From: an uncultured Lachnospiraceae bacterium | Lineage (GTDB): Bacteria > Bacillota > Clostridia > Lachnospirales > Lachnospiraceae | Direction: 5' to 3' | Length of the DNA: 64,000 nt | Assembly (NCBI GenBank): GCA_905199445.1 | Contig: CAJKGK010000007.1 | Coordinates: forward strand, 39,685-103,684 | Part shown: positions 7,870 to 17,007 of the stretch, in pieces | Numbering within the stretch: the first letter of the stretch is position 1 | How the letters are laid out: every line of letters begins with the position of its first letter | The notes under the pieces: generated by a model | Told to the model about the DNA's origin: nothing | Seen by the model: only the letters and a program-made list of their open reading frames with translations | Databases searched by the model: none | Translations under genes and position numbers: made by a program

Positions 7870-9450
7870 GTGAATTTACTGATTGTAGATGATGACGCTT
7901 ATGTGGTTGAGGCGCTGTCACAAAAAATGGATTGGGAAAGTTTGGGCATTGAAAATGTTTACACTGCCTATAATGTAAAAAGAGCCAAACGGATTATAGA
8001 GGATGTTCAGATCCATATTGTGATCTGCGATATTGAAATGCCTAAGGAAAATGGTTTTCAGCTTCTTGAGTGGATCAGAGAGCGCCGCCTTGTGATTCAG
8101 CATATTTTCCTTACCAGCTATGCAGAATTTGAGTATGCAAAAAAAGCCATTGAACTGCGCAGTTTTGCCTATACGCTAAAGCCAATTGCCTATGATGAAC
8201 TTTCGGCCGAAGTCAGCCGAGCCGTGAAGGCCGAAGAAGCGGCTCTGGCTGCAGCCAATTATGAGCGGATTTATATGTACTGGAACGATTCAGAGAAAAA
8301 CCGAAAAGATCTGTTCTGGATGCGCTATTGTGTCAATGAGGCCTTTTTAAACAGTGAAGAAGCCTGGCAGGGGACCGTAAAACTGGGGCTTCATTACAGT
8401 GAAGCTGACCGGTTTATTCCCCTGCTGTGCCGATTGGGCGACTATGACAGTGTGGCTAATGAGCTGGGAAAGGGCATGCTGGAGTGGACTTTTAAAAATA
8501 TTGCAGAAGAGCTTTTTAAGACAGAAAACAGCAGTATGCAGGCCTTTATATCCATTGGATCCATGGAATGGTTCGTGGTCATTCGGGTGACGGACGGATG
8601 GATTAAGGATACCATTTACCGTCTTACAGGGGAACTGATCGATAAAATTCAGAAGCATTTTAAGGCTTCCCTCAGCTGTATTATGGGCAAATGTACTGGC
8701 CTTGAAGATATGCAGAATAATTATCGGAGTATGGATAATGTTTTCCACCGAAATATTATGGGGCATAATGATATTTATGAGGTCGATGAGCGGGATTTGC
8801 AAAAGGGTACCTATCAGCCCCCGAATTTCGGGCCGTGGGAAACCTTTTTAAAGGAAGGGGATGAAGCTGCTCTTTTAGATGCGGTGTGCGGATATCTGCA
8901 CAGGCTTTCAAAGGAACGCCATCTTTCTAAAAAGGTACTTCATGCCTTTGTGATGGATCTGATCCAGATGCTTTCATCGGAACTTAAGCAGCGTCAGATT
9001 CTATTACATTCTGTGGGGGATGACTGCTTTGATGTGCTGAAAATCGAGATGGCGACTCAGTCGTTTGACGATGCCAGAAATTATCTTAAAGATGTGATTC
9101 ATCAGAGTATGGAGGCCATCCGGCAGAATAAAAAAAGTATGTCTGTCGTTGATCAGGTCAAGGATTATATTGAACATAATCTGGAAAAGGACATTACAAG
9201 AGAATCTCTTGCGGATATGGTTTTTCTGAATCCGGATTATCTGGCCAGGGTGTTTAAAAAGGATGTAGGTGAGTCTCTGGGGGCCTTTCTTGTTCGCCGT
9301 CGAATCGAGAAGGCTAAGGAATACCTGGAAAAAACCGATGATCCGGTGAATACAGTAGCTATCAAGGTGGGCTATGATAATTTTTCTTATTTTTCAAAGG
9401 TATTTAAGGATATGGTAGGCGTGACGCCCAAAGAGTACAGGAAGCGGTAA
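7870..9450 (+). CDS. YesN-type response regulator, AraC family
   Basis: 526 aa, GTG start after AAAGGAGAG. It has an N-terminal receiver domain (D-D-D acidic pocket at about residues 7-9, phospho-Asp in V-I-C-D-I-E-M-P about residue 55, Lys in T-L-K-P about 105), a long middle domain of about 280 residues, and a C-terminal AraC double helix-turn-helix (about 425-526, ending G-V-T-P-K-E-Y-R). It should activate the importer at 2190-5965 when phosphorylated by the kinase upstream; this target is inferred from adjacency. It is twice the length of the equivalent regulator at 41852. Confidence 0.93.
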   Translation: MNLLIVDDDAYVVEALSQKMDWESLGIENVYTAYNVKRAKRIIEDVQIHIVICDIEMPKENGFQLLEWIRERRLVIQHIFLTSYAEFEYAKKAIELRSFAYTLKPIAYDELSAEVSRAVKAEEAALAAANYERIYMYWNDSEKNRKDLFWMRYCVNEAFLNSEEAWQGTVKLGLHYSEADRFIPLLCRLGDYDSVANELGKGMLEWTFKNIAEELFKTENSSMQAFISIGSMEWFVVIRVTDGWIKDTIYRLTGELIDKIQKHFKASLSCIMGKCTGLEDMQNNYRSMDNVFHRNIMGHNDIYEVDERDLQKGTYQPPNFGPWETFLKEGDEAALLDAVCGYLHRLSKERHLSKKVLHAFVMDLIQMLSSELKQRQILLHSVGDDCFDVLKIEMATQSFDDARNYLKDVIHQSMEAIRQNKKSMSVVDQVKDYIEHNLEKDITRESLADMVFLNPDYLARVFKKDVGESLGAFLVRRRIEKAKEYLEKTDDPVNTVAIKVGYDNFSYFSKVFKDMVGVTPKEYRKR

Positions 9451-9468
9451 AACGCTTCCTTTTTTTCA
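9438..9468 (+). terminator. Intrinsic terminator after the YesN-type gene
   Basis: AGGAAGCG / CGCTTCCT stem around GTAAAA followed by TTTTTT. The regulator stop codon lies in the loop, so the left arm is coding. Confidence 0.85.
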
Positions 9469-9538
9469 CGCTTTTTTCACACAATGGACAGAAATAAATC
9501 ACAGTTTCATCGAAAAAAGTTCACAGTCTTCCCATGAA

Positions 9539-9568
9539 TTGAACACAACTTGAGCTTATCATTGTAAT
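9539..9568 (+). promoter_or_regulatory. Promoter of the Gld-like ABC operon
   Basis: TTGAAC and TGTAAT with an 18-base spacer, 28 bases before the ATPase start and after the preceding terminator. Confidence 0.5.
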
Positions 9569-9595
9569 GAAGAAAAATGAAGGAGGACGCACAGA

Positions 9596-10639
9596 ATGAT
9601 AGAGGTTAAAAATCTTGTAAAGAAGTATGGGGATCACCTGGCGGTGGACCATTTAACCTTTACTGTGGAAAAAGGACAGATTTACGGTTTCCTTGGCCCA
9701 AACGGCGCAGGAAAGTCTACTACAATGAACATCATGACCGGTTATATAGGCGCTACGGAAGGCGCGGTCATTATTGATGGTCATGATATTTTAAAGGAAC
9801 CGGAAGCTGCCAAAAAATGTATTGGATATCTGCCGGAGATTCCGCCGGTTTATCCGGATATGACCGTGGAGGAATATCTGAAATTTTCGGCAGAGCTTAA
9901 AGGGATTAAAAAGGAAAAAAGAGCAGCGCATATTGGAGAGATTATGGAGCGGACAAAAGTTGTGGATGTTCGGAACCGCCTGATTAAAAATCTTTCCAAA
10001 GGTTATCGTCAGAGGGTGGGTCTGGCCAATGCGATTATGGGTTATCCGCCGATTATTATTTTAGATGAGCCTACCGTAGGTCTGGATCCAAAACAGATTA
10101 TTGAGATTCGTGAGCTGATTAAAAATTTAGCCAGAGAACATACCATTATTTTAAGCTCCCATATTCTTACAGAGATCAGCGAGGTTTGTGATTATGTGAT
10201 GATTATTGCTCATGGCCAGCTGATTGCGGCAGATACGACCGACAATCTGACCAAACTGATGATGGGACAGAATATGTATCATATTTTGGTCAGAGGGGAC
10301 ATGGCAGGCATCAGGGAAGCCCTGGGGAATGTTGAGGGTATGAAGATTAAAGATATTGCAGTGTCATCGGATCCTGAGGTCTGTGAGCTCAGGATTGAAT
10401 CCTGTACTGAAAAGGGTGATGCAGGGGATTTTCGGGAACCACTCTTTTTTACTCTGGCCAAAGCCGGATATCCCATACTGGTTCAGCCTGAACATGCATC
10501 TCTGGAAGACATCTTCCTTGAACTGACCCGGGAACAGACGCCTGTGAACAGCAAAAAAAGCAGAAGACGATTTAAAATCCGGGGGAATGTCTCAGATATA
10601 GAAAATAAGGAGGATGAAGACGATGACAGCGATTTATAA
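9596..10639 (+). CDS. ABC transporter ATP-binding protein (GldA-like)
   Basis: 347 aa. Walker A G-P-N-G-A-G-K-S-T (about residues 36-44), signature L-S-K-G-Y-R-Q-R-V-G (about 133-142) and Walker B I-I-I-L-D-E-P-T-V-G-L-D are all intact. The D-loop/H-loop region (S-S-H-I-L-T-E) follows. The C-terminal 110 residues form the extension seen in ABC-2/GldA ATPases, ending in a Lys/Arg then Asp/Glu-rich tail. It is the first gene of a four-gene operon with an ABC-2 permease, a GldG-like protein and a DUF4340 protein. In Bacteroidetes the homologues are linked to gliding. In Firmicutes the role is unknown, so no substrate is proposed. Confidence 0.9.
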   Translation: MIEVKNLVKKYGDHLAVDHLTFTVEKGQIYGFLGPNGAGKSTTMNIMTGYIGATEGAVIIDGHDILKEPEAAKKCIGYLPEIPPVYPDMTVEEYLKFSAELKGIKKEKRAAHIGEIMERTKVVDVRNRLIKNLSKGYRQRVGLANAIMGYPPIIILDEPTVGLDPKQIIEIRELIKNLAREHTIILSSHILTEISEVCDYVMIIAHGQLIAADTTDNLTKLMMGQNMYHILVRGDMAGIREALGNVEGMKIKDIAVSSDPEVCELRIESCTEKGDAGDFREPLFFTLAKAGYPILVQPEHASLEDIFLELTREQTPVNSKKSRRRFKIRGNVSDIENKEDEDDDSDL

Positions 10640-11486
10640 AAAAGAGATTCGGTCATTTTTTACATCAATGATTGGCTGTGTGTTTATCGCCTTTATGGTT
10701 GGTGTTGTCAGCCTTTATTTTACAGCGATTAATTTGGGCAGCGGATATCCGTATATCAGCTATGCCCTGTCGTCTACGATTGTTTTATTTATGATTTTAA
10801 TTCCCATACTGACAATGAAAAGTATTGCCGAGGACCGTAGACAAAAGACAGACCAGATGCTTTTGACGGCACCGGTAGGGACATGGAAGATTGTTCTGAG
10901 CAAATATTTGGCCATGCTCACCATATTTTGTATACCGGTCATTATTTTTATGTTTTATCCCATTGTGCTTGCTCAGTATGGAACGATTTCCTACAGCATG
11001 TCCTATACATCGATTCTGGGATTTATTCTTGTGGGATTTTTCAGCATTTCCATCGGACTGTTTGTATCGTCCATCACGGAAAGCCAGGTGATTGCTGCGG
11101 TTCTCACCTTCCTTATTTTGTTTGTATCGTATATGGCTGAGGCTATTGGCGGGCTGATTCCTTCTTCTGCTGTGGCATCCTGGCTCTGCTTTTGCGTGTG
11201 TGTGATTATAGGTGCACTGATTGTCTATGTGATGACCAAAAACTGGTGGGTCAGTGTGATTTTGGGCATCGTAGGTATTCTGGTTTTGTTGATTGTGCTT
11301 GTGGCGGATCAGAGCATTTTTGAAGGCGCTTTTGAAAAAGTGCTGGCCAGTCTGTCACTGACTTCCCATTACAGCAACTTCCTTTCCGGTATCATTGATA
11401 TTCCGGGGATTGTTTATTATCTTTCCGGCAGTTTCCTGTTTATATTTTTTACGGTTCAGTCGGTTGAAAAAAGACGCTGGTGTTAA
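10623..11486 (+). CDS. ABC-2 type permease (GldF-like)
   Basis: 287 aa. The ATG at 10623 is preferred because AAGGAGG (10607-10613) sits 9 bases upstream; an ATG at 10614 would abut the ribosome site. The gene overlaps the ATPase end by 17 bases, indicating coupling. There are six hydrophobic segments, and it begins T-A-I-Y-K-K-E-I-R-S-F-F like ABC-2 permeases that place a short amphipathic helix before the first membrane segment. It would form the membrane channel for the GldA-like ATPase. Confidence 0.88.
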   Translation: MTAIYKKEIRSFFTSMIGCVFIAFMVGVVSLYFTAINLGSGYPYISYALSSTIVLFMILIPILTMKSIAEDRRQKTDQMLLTAPVGTWKIVLSKYLAMLTIFCIPVIIFMFYPIVLAQYGTISYSMSYTSILGFILVGFFSISIGLFVSSITESQVIAAVLTFLILFVSYMAEAIGGLIPSSAVASWLCFCVCVIIGALIVYVMTKNWWVSVILGIVGILVLLIVLVADQSIFEGAFEKVLASLSLTSHYSNFLSGIIDIPGIVYYLSGSFLFIFFTVQSVEKRRWC

Positions 11487-11501
11487 GGAGGATTGCACGT
11501 A

Positions 11502-12989
11502 ATGAAAGAACAGTTTAAATCAAAACAGCTTCGCATGGGCTCTTATAATACCACAATGATTATGATTGTGACGGCTATTGTTGTGATGATCAATATGATT
11601 GTGGCAAAGCTGCCCACACAGTATACCCAGATCGATGTGACAGACAATCAGCTTTACACCATTGGCGAAAAGACGAAGGAACTGGTTTCGGGCCTTGACA
11701 AGGATGTGACGCTGTACTATATTTGCGAAAATGGCAGTGAAGATGATACTATTTTGCGTATGCTGGAAAAATATGAAGGCTTATCGTCGAAAATTAAGGT
11801 TGTTCAGAAGGATCCGGTTGTTAATCCCAGTTTTACGACGGCCTATACCGATGAGACCGTGCCCAACAACAGTGTTATTGTAGAGTGCGGCAGTCGATAT
11901 AAATACATTTCCTATAATGATATGTATGAAACAAGCGTTGATTATACAACCTATTCCATGCAGACAACGGCCTATGACGGCGAGGGACAGGTGACCAGCG
12001 CCATTGATTATGTTTCTTCGGATAACCTTCCTAAGATGTATGTCCTTCAGGGACATCATGAAGTTACCCTTTCTGACAGTCTGAAGGCGCGCATTGAAAA
12101 ATCCAATATTGAGACTCAGGAGCTGAGTCTTCTGACGGAGGAAACGGTTCCTCTTGACTGTGATATTTTAATGATTATCAGTCCGCAGAATGATTTTTCA
12201 GATGAGGAAACGGAAAAGATTCTCAATTACCTTGATCAGGGCGGTAAGGTGTTTTTAACATCCGATTATACAGGCACCGAGATGCCAAATCTGGACCGTA
12301 TCCTGACGCATTACGGCCTGACAAGAAATCAGGGACTTGTGGTGGAGAGTGACGGCAGTCATTATTATCCTCAGAGACCGACGTATTTGATTCCTCAGTT
12401 TGTAAGCAATGAAATAACAAGTACCATGATTTCAGAAAACCGTCTTGTTCTTATGCCTTTTGCCCAGGGAATTACGGTTGGTGATGCACCCAGAGACGGT
12501 GTGAATGTCAGTGAGCTTTTAACAACCAGTGATTCGGCTTATGCAAAGGTGAATGTGAATTCTGATCAGATTGCCAAAGAAGACGGAGATATTGACGGCC
12601 CATTTGCGTTAGGTGTGGCAGTGACCGAAAAAATTGAAGCCGCGGACACATCGACAGAGGACACATCGACAGAGGGTACAGCGGACGCATCAACAGACAC
12701 AGCAACGGACAAGGAAGCAAAGCTTATTTATTTTTCGACCAGCAACCTGCTTAACGACACTATGGACGGTATCACATCCGGTGGAAATTATGATCTGATT
12801 ACAAGTGCTCTAAGCTGGCTTGGCGGCGAGGCAGCAGCCGTGTCAGTTGAAGCTAAATCGCTGGCTTATACACCCCTTGTAACCACAGCTTCAGATGTGA
12901 ATCTGTGGGGCGTGATCCTGATCGGTGTGATTCCGGCGGCAACACTTCTTGTAGGCATTATAGTCTGGGTTCGGAGGAAAAGACGATGA
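11502..12989 (+). CDS. GldG-like ABC auxiliary protein
   Basis: 495 aa. The start is the ATG 9 bases after AAGGAGG (11486-11492); a TTG at 11493 abuts that site. It has an N-terminal membrane helix (about 18-38), a large extracytoplasmic domain of the GldG/ABC_transp_aux type (residues 50-400), and a C-terminal membrane helix (about 470-490) followed by a basic tail. Near residues 380-410 is a Thr/Ser/Asp/Glu-rich insert encoded partly by a perfect 15-base tandem repeat (12645-12674). It probably works with the two preceding proteins as a membrane complex; the substrate is unknown. Confidence 0.85.
   Translation: MKEQFKSKQLRMGSYNTTMIMIVTAIVVMINMIVAKLPTQYTQIDVTDNQLYTIGEKTKELVSGLDKDVTLYYICENGSEDDTILRMLEKYEGLSSKIKVVQKDPVVNPSFTTAYTDETVPNNSVIVECGSRYKYISYNDMYETSVDYTTYSMQTTAYDGEGQVTSAIDYVSSDNLPKMYVLQGHHEVTLSDSLKARIEKSNIETQELSLLTEETVPLDCDILMIISPQNDFSDEETEKILNYLDQGGKVFLTSDYTGTEMPNLDRILTHYGLTRNQGLVVESDGSHYYPQRPTYLIPQFVSNEITSTMISENRLVLMPFAQGITVGDAPRDGVNVSELLTTSDSAYAKVNVNSDQIAKEDGDIDGPFALGVAVTEKIEAADTSTEDTSTEGTADASTDTATDKEAKLIYFSTSNLLNDTMDGITSGGNYDLITSALSWLGGEAAAVSVEAKSLAYTPLVTTASDVNLWGVILIGVIPAATLLVGIIVWVRRKRR
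12645..12674 (+). repeat. 15-base tandem repeat inside the GldG-like gene
   Basis: Two perfect copies of GACACATCGACAGAG encode repeated D-T-S-T-E units in the Ser/Thr/acidic linker. Slippage here would change linker length in steps of five residues without a frameshift. Confidence 0.75.
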
Positions 12990-13951
12990 AAAATAAACAG
13001 GCGGTAAAGATGGTTGGGGCTCTGGTTATTCTTGCTGCTTTGATCGGTACCTATTTTGCAGTTAAGGCTTTGAGCATGACTGCGGCCAATAAGGATGCCG
13101 ATGAAGGTACGATTACGGTGAATCCCATGAACAGTGAGGATATTCAGAAGTTTTCTTATATCTATGAAGGTGAGACAATAACCTTTGTGAAAGAGGCGGA
13201 TACATGGTATTATGATGGAGATAGAAATTTTCCGGTAGATCAGTCTGCACTGGCTTCCAAACTCACAAGTGTGTGCAGTATGTCGGCTTCAAGATCTTTT
13301 GAAGCCCAGGATGATGCCCTGGCGGAATATGGTCTGGATGAGCCGTCCAACAAGATAACACTGACAGATCGCAACGGCAAAGAGACGATTCTGGAAGTGG
13401 GAGATAAAAACAACCTGAATAATGAATATTACTGCAGAGTCAATGGGGAAAATACCATTTATACAGTTGGGGCTTTTGTCAGTACCTCTATGGCTTTTGA
13501 TTTATACAGTGTAGTGGATATGGCATCATTCCCGTATATTTCCAGTGATCAGATGACAAGTGTAAAAGTTGATCATAACGGTACAGTTACCACATATTCA
13601 TCGGATAGTGAGGATGCTGCATCCAGATTTACGGCTGCATCCGGCCTGTATTATACGTCTCATGTTGATTACAACTGTACGGATCCGGCAAGATATGGCC
13701 TTGATCAGCCCCAGTACAAGATAACAATTGAGTACACGCAAGATCATGCTGAATCAGAAACAGATACAGTATCACAAAGTGAAACGGAAACTGTATCGGA
13801 AACGGAAAATGAAACAGGATACGGGGAAGTTTCTGTGCTCACATTATATGTAGGCCATCAGACCGATGACGGTTACTATTATGTTTGTATGGAAGGCTCT
13901 TCCGAAGTAAATCTGATGTCTGAAACACTGCTTTCAGGACTTGTGGAATAA
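12986..13951 (+). CDS. DUF4340 domain membrane protein
   Basis: 321 aa. The ATG overlaps the preceding stop (ATGA), with GGAGG upstream. One N-terminal membrane helix (about 8-27) is followed by a repeated beta-rich extracellular region containing Y-G-L-D-E-P and Y-G-L-D-Q-P, the hallmark of DUF4340 repeats, and a Ser/Thr/Glu-rich insert near 250-275. DUF4340 proteins commonly follow gldA-gldF-gldG genes, as here. The role is not known; it is probably a surface component of that ABC complex. Confidence 0.85.
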   Translation: MKNKQAVKMVGALVILAALIGTYFAVKALSMTAANKDADEGTITVNPMNSEDIQKFSYIYEGETITFVKEADTWYYDGDRNFPVDQSALASKLTSVCSMSASRSFEAQDDALAEYGLDEPSNKITLTDRNGKETILEVGDKNNLNNEYYCRVNGENTIYTVGAFVSTSMAFDLYSVVDMASFPYISSDQMTSVKVDHNGTVTTYSSDSEDAASRFTAASGLYYTSHVDYNCTDPARYGLDQPQYKITIEYTQDHAESETDTVSQSETETVSETENETGYGEVSVLTLYVGHQTDDGYYYVCMEGSSEVNLMSETLLSGLVE

Positions 13952-13957
13952 AAGGAT

Positions 13958-14005
13958 CCCCCCGGTATCACAAACGTTTATTGATTTGTGATACCGGGGG
14001 GTTTT
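13958..14005. terminator. Strong bidirectional terminator
   Basis: A perfect 17-bp stem (13958-13974 with 13985-14001), CCCCCC at the base, loop of 10, then TTTT on the plus strand. It lies between the convergent DUF4340 and pta genes. Confidence 0.9.
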
Positions 14006-14034
14006 ATATTTTAGACTTTAATATTTAAAGCGTT

Positions 14035-15030
14035 TTAGTTTCTTTCAGGTGCCAGTGCTGCTGTAATAATAGCCATGGAGTAAACCTCCAAAGCGTTACA
14101 GCCACGGGAAAGGTCATTGATCGGTGCGTTAAGGCCAAGAAGAATTGGGCCGTAGGCATCAAAGTTACCAAGACGCTGAGCAATCTTATAGCCGATGTTA
14201 CCTGCATTGATATCCGGGAAGATAAAGGTATTGGCATGGCCGCCAACCTTGGAATCTTTACATTTTGTACGGGCAACACGAGGATCAACAGCAGCATCAA
14301 ACTGAATTTCTCCTTCGATAGGCAGTTCAGGTGCTTTTGCTTTTGCTTTTGCAGCAGCGTTACGCATCTTGTCAACGTCTTCACCTTTGCCTGATCCCAG
14401 AGTGGAGTAGCTTAAGAAGGCAACTTTAGGGTCAATACCGAAAAGCTTTGCGCAATCTGCACATTCAAGCGCGATTTCCACAAGCTGATCTTCTGTTGGC
14501 TTAATATTGATGGCACAATCACCCATGGCAAGAACTTCGTTTTCACCGATCGCTGACGGACGAACCATAATAAAGCAGGAAGATACAATGGTATTGCCCG
14601 GTTTTGTTTTAATCAGCTGAAGTGCCGGACGTACAGTATCTGCTGTGGAATATGTGGCACCGCCTAACAGAGCATCTGCAATGCCCATTTTAACAAGCAT
14701 TGTTCCAAAATAGTTGGCACGCAGCAGTGTTTTCTTAGCTTCTTCAGGTGTTACACCTTTGCTTTTGCGAAGCTCACAGAACATTTCAACCATTTCATCC
14801 ATACGGTCAAAGTTTTCCGGATCAATAATTTCTGCGCCGCGGATATTAAAACCACTGTCTTCAGCACAGGCAAGAACTTCATCTGGTTTTCCTACTAAAA
14901 TCGGATGAAGGAAATTGCTGGCCAGAAGGCGGGAAGATGCTTCCAGGATACGGGGATCTGTTCCTTCCGTAAATACAATTTTCTTAGGACTCTTTTTTAA
15001 AATTTCGATTAACTGTCCAAATCCAAACAT
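14035..15030 (-). CDS. pta: Phosphate acetyltransferase
   Basis: 331 aa, the single-domain form of Pta. It interconverts acetyl-CoA and acetyl phosphate in the cytoplasm, feeding ATP formation through acetate kinase. The sequence shows the PTA_PTB pattern: K-I-V-F-T-E-G-T-D-P-R-I-L near the start, F-G-T-M-L-V-K-M-G-I-A-D-A-L-L-G-G in the middle, and a C-terminal N-A-P-I-N-D-L-S-R-G-C. The ATG follows AAAGGAG. No acetate kinase gene is adjacent within the window; ackA often follows pta, but here pta ends at a terminator. Confidence 0.95.
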   Translation of the reverse strand: MFGFGQLIEILKKSPKKIVFTEGTDPRILEASSRLLASNFLHPILVGKPDEVLACAEDSGFNIRGAEIIDPENFDRMDEMVEMFCELRKSKGVTPEEAKKTLLRANYFGTMLVKMGIADALLGGATYSTADTVRPALQLIKTKPGNTIVSSCFIMVRPSAIGENEVLAMGDCAINIKPTEDQLVEIALECADCAKLFGIDPKVAFLSYSTLGSGKGEDVDKMRNAAAKAKAKAPELPIEGEIQFDAAVDPRVARTKCKDSKVGGHANTFIFPDINAGNIGYKIAQRLGNFDAYGPILLGLNAPINDLSRGCNALEVYSMAIITAALAPERN

Positions 15031-15154
15031 AATTGAATGTCTCCTTTTGTATAATGTTTTACCACATTTTTATAAACTTTCCATCCTTATTTTATACTTT
15101 TTTAGCCTAAATTACAATGGATTTCTTTGTATTTTCCTGAGTGCAAAAGCCGGA

Positions 15155-16198
15155 TCAGGGTTTTGAAGTTGTAAAACAATATTTGGTTGTGGTGTCGTAG
15201 GAATTTCCGGCTTTCAGAATAATGGACGGGAAGTTTTCACAGGAAAGGGCGTTGGGGAAATGCTGGGTTTCCAGGCAGAATCCGGAACGCTTAATATAAC
15301 GGGCACCCGATTTTCCGGGCTGATTTTCCAGAAAATTGCCACTGTAGAACTGAACGCCAGGCTGATCGGTTTCTACAGACATGCTGATGCCTGTTTTGGG
15401 AGATGTCACATGGGCAATCCGGCGAAATCCGCTGCCGTCAGGGATAAAATTATGGTCATAGCCGCCGGCATTTTTAAGCTGGATATCTTCCTGATCAATA
15501 TCACGGCCAATGGTTTTGGGCTCACGGAAATCAAAGGCTGTATTTTCCACAGAAAGAATCTTTCCTGTAGGCAGACAGCCGCCGTCATTTTCGGTAAATG
15601 CAGATGCGTTAAGGGTAAGAACATGATCCAAAATCGAGCCGTCCCCTTCACCGGAAAGATTAAAATATGTATGATTGGTCAGGTTGACCGGTGTATCTGC
15701 ATCAGACTTTGCATGATAGGATATCGTCAGGGTATTGGTATCATCAAAGGTATAATCTACAGAAACTTCCAGATTTCCGGGATAATTTTCTTCTCCATCT
15801 GAAGAAAGGCGGCTGCAGCGCACACCATTTTCCACAGGCGTAATATCAAAATATTGTTTGTCAAACCCCTGATAACCGCCGTGGAGATGATTGGGGCCAT
15901 CGTTGGCCGCCAGCGTATAGGTATGGCCGTTTAAGGTAAATCGGGACTGACCGATTCTATTGCCCACGCGGCCGATGCATGCGCCCAGGTAGCAGCCGTT
16001 TGTCCGGTATTCGTCAAGGGTTTTGTATCCCAGAGCCACATCTGTGGGGGTTTGATTTTGATGAATCACAATTTCCGTAATTGCGGCGCCGTAGTTAATG
16101 ACGGATACATAGTTGCCGTGGGCGTTTTCCAGTTTATAGGAAAAAACGTCCCGGCCGTTGGGAAGTGTTCCAAAGGGTGTTTTTGTAATGGTTGTCAT
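15155..16198 (-). CDS. galM: Aldose 1-epimerase (galactose mutarotase)
   Basis: 347 aa, the normal family length. It interconverts alpha and beta anomers of aldohexoses. Signature residues are present: N-R-I-G near 75-80, the catalytic-His motif L-T-N-H-T-Y-F-N-L-S-G (about 173-183), and G-Y-D-H-N-F near 245. The C-terminal catalytic-Glu region reads F-C-L-E-T-Q-H-F-P-N-A, matching GalM. It lies 24 bases after the DUF218 gene, probably in the same transcript. It serves sugar catabolism generally and is not tied to a specific sugar operon here. Confidence 0.94.
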   Translation of the reverse strand: MTTITKTPFGTLPNGRDVFSYKLENAHGNYVSVINYGAAITEIVIHQNQTPTDVALGYKTLDEYRTNGCYLGACIGRVGNRIGQSRFTLNGHTYTLAANDGPNHLHGGYQGFDKQYFDITPVENGVRCSRLSSDGEENYPGNLEVSVDYTFDDTNTLTISYHAKSDADTPVNLTNHTYFNLSGEGDGSILDHVLTLNASAFTENDGGCLPTGKILSVENTAFDFREPKTIGRDIDQEDIQLKNAGGYDHNFIPDGSGFRRIAHVTSPKTGISMSVETDQPGVQFYSGNFLENQPGKSGARYIKRSGFCLETQHFPNALSCENFPSIILKAGNSYDTTTKYCFTTSKP

Positions 16199-16222
16199 GA
16201 TAGTTCCTCCTCCATTTTGTTG

Positions 16223-16879
16223 TTATTTGAAAGTCATTTGCTGACTGCCATCTGTTTTTTGGGGTACATATTGGGTACCATAGCGGACAATGAGATCATT
16301 AAACTGGCTTCCCATACGGCTTAGTTCTCCCAGCACGGTCTGTATTTTTTCGGGATCCAGATACCAGTTTTCTCTGCTGATGTTTTGGGTGACTGAAGGG
16401 CATATAAAAAATTGGGTATTTGGATATAAAATTTCATAATACATTTTGGCCCGGCGGGCATGAAAAGCCTGACAGCAGATGATTGCCTTGTGGATTTTCA
16501 GGCCTAAATGATCCGTAAGTTTTCTGGAATAAACCGCATTTTCGTAGGTAAAGGTTGCCTTATTTTCCTTTAAAATGGCGGATTCGGGAACATGATCCAA
16601 GGTCAGCACATCATGGAGAAAGTCCCATTCACTTTCCCAGACGCCGCTGCTTTTTGGGGGTGTAATTTCTTCATCCTGGTCTGAGGGGCCGGGGAAATAT
16701 CCGGTCAGCTTACTATATTTGCCTGAGGGCAAAATCAGGGGTGCAAGACCGCTGTGATAGAGTCTGGCGGCTGTATGGGCCAGCGCTGCGTGGCCGGAGC
16801 CGGGAATAAAAATAATATCTGATTTTTCCGGCTGATCTTCAAGGAAAATCATATTTGTAAATTCTTCGATAAAATGCAT
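16223..16879 (-). CDS. DUF218 (YdcF/SanA-like) family protein
   Basis: 218 aa. It contains the DUF218 core: D-I-I-F-I-P-G-S-G-H near residue 20, A-A-R-L-Y-H-S-G-L-A-P-L-I-L-P-S-G, and the E-N-A...T and C-C-Q-A-F-H-A-R-R-A motifs. No signal peptide or membrane helix is evident, so it resembles cytoplasmic YdcF, which can bind S-adenosylmethionine, rather than envelope SanA/ElyC. The exact reaction is unknown. First gene of a minus-strand pair with galM. Confidence 0.82.
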   Translation of the reverse strand: MHFIEEFTNMIFLEDQPEKSDIIFIPGSGHAALAHTAARLYHSGLAPLILPSGKYSKLTGYFPGPSDQDEEITPPKSSGVWESEWDFLHDVLTLDHVPESAILKENKATFTYENAVYSRKLTDHLGLKIHKAIICCQAFHARRAKMYYEILYPNTQFFICPSVTQNISRENWYLDPEKIQTVLGELSRMGSQFNDLIVRYGTQYVPQKTDGSQQMTFK

Positions 16880-16943
16880 GGGAAACCTCCAAAATGTATG
16901 ACTGCCCGTTGCCCTGTTGTATGTAACCTTCTATACTGAGGGT

Positions 16944-16972
16944 ATTATAGCATATGGGCAGTCAACTTTAAA
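16944..16972 (-). promoter_or_regulatory. Promoter for the DUF218-galM pair
   Basis: On the minus strand TTTAAA and a perfect TATAAT are 17 bases apart, about 65 bases before the gene start. Confidence 0.55.
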
Positions 16973-17007
16973 GGCTTATTCCTGAGATATGGCTTATGAC
17001 TGAGGGT

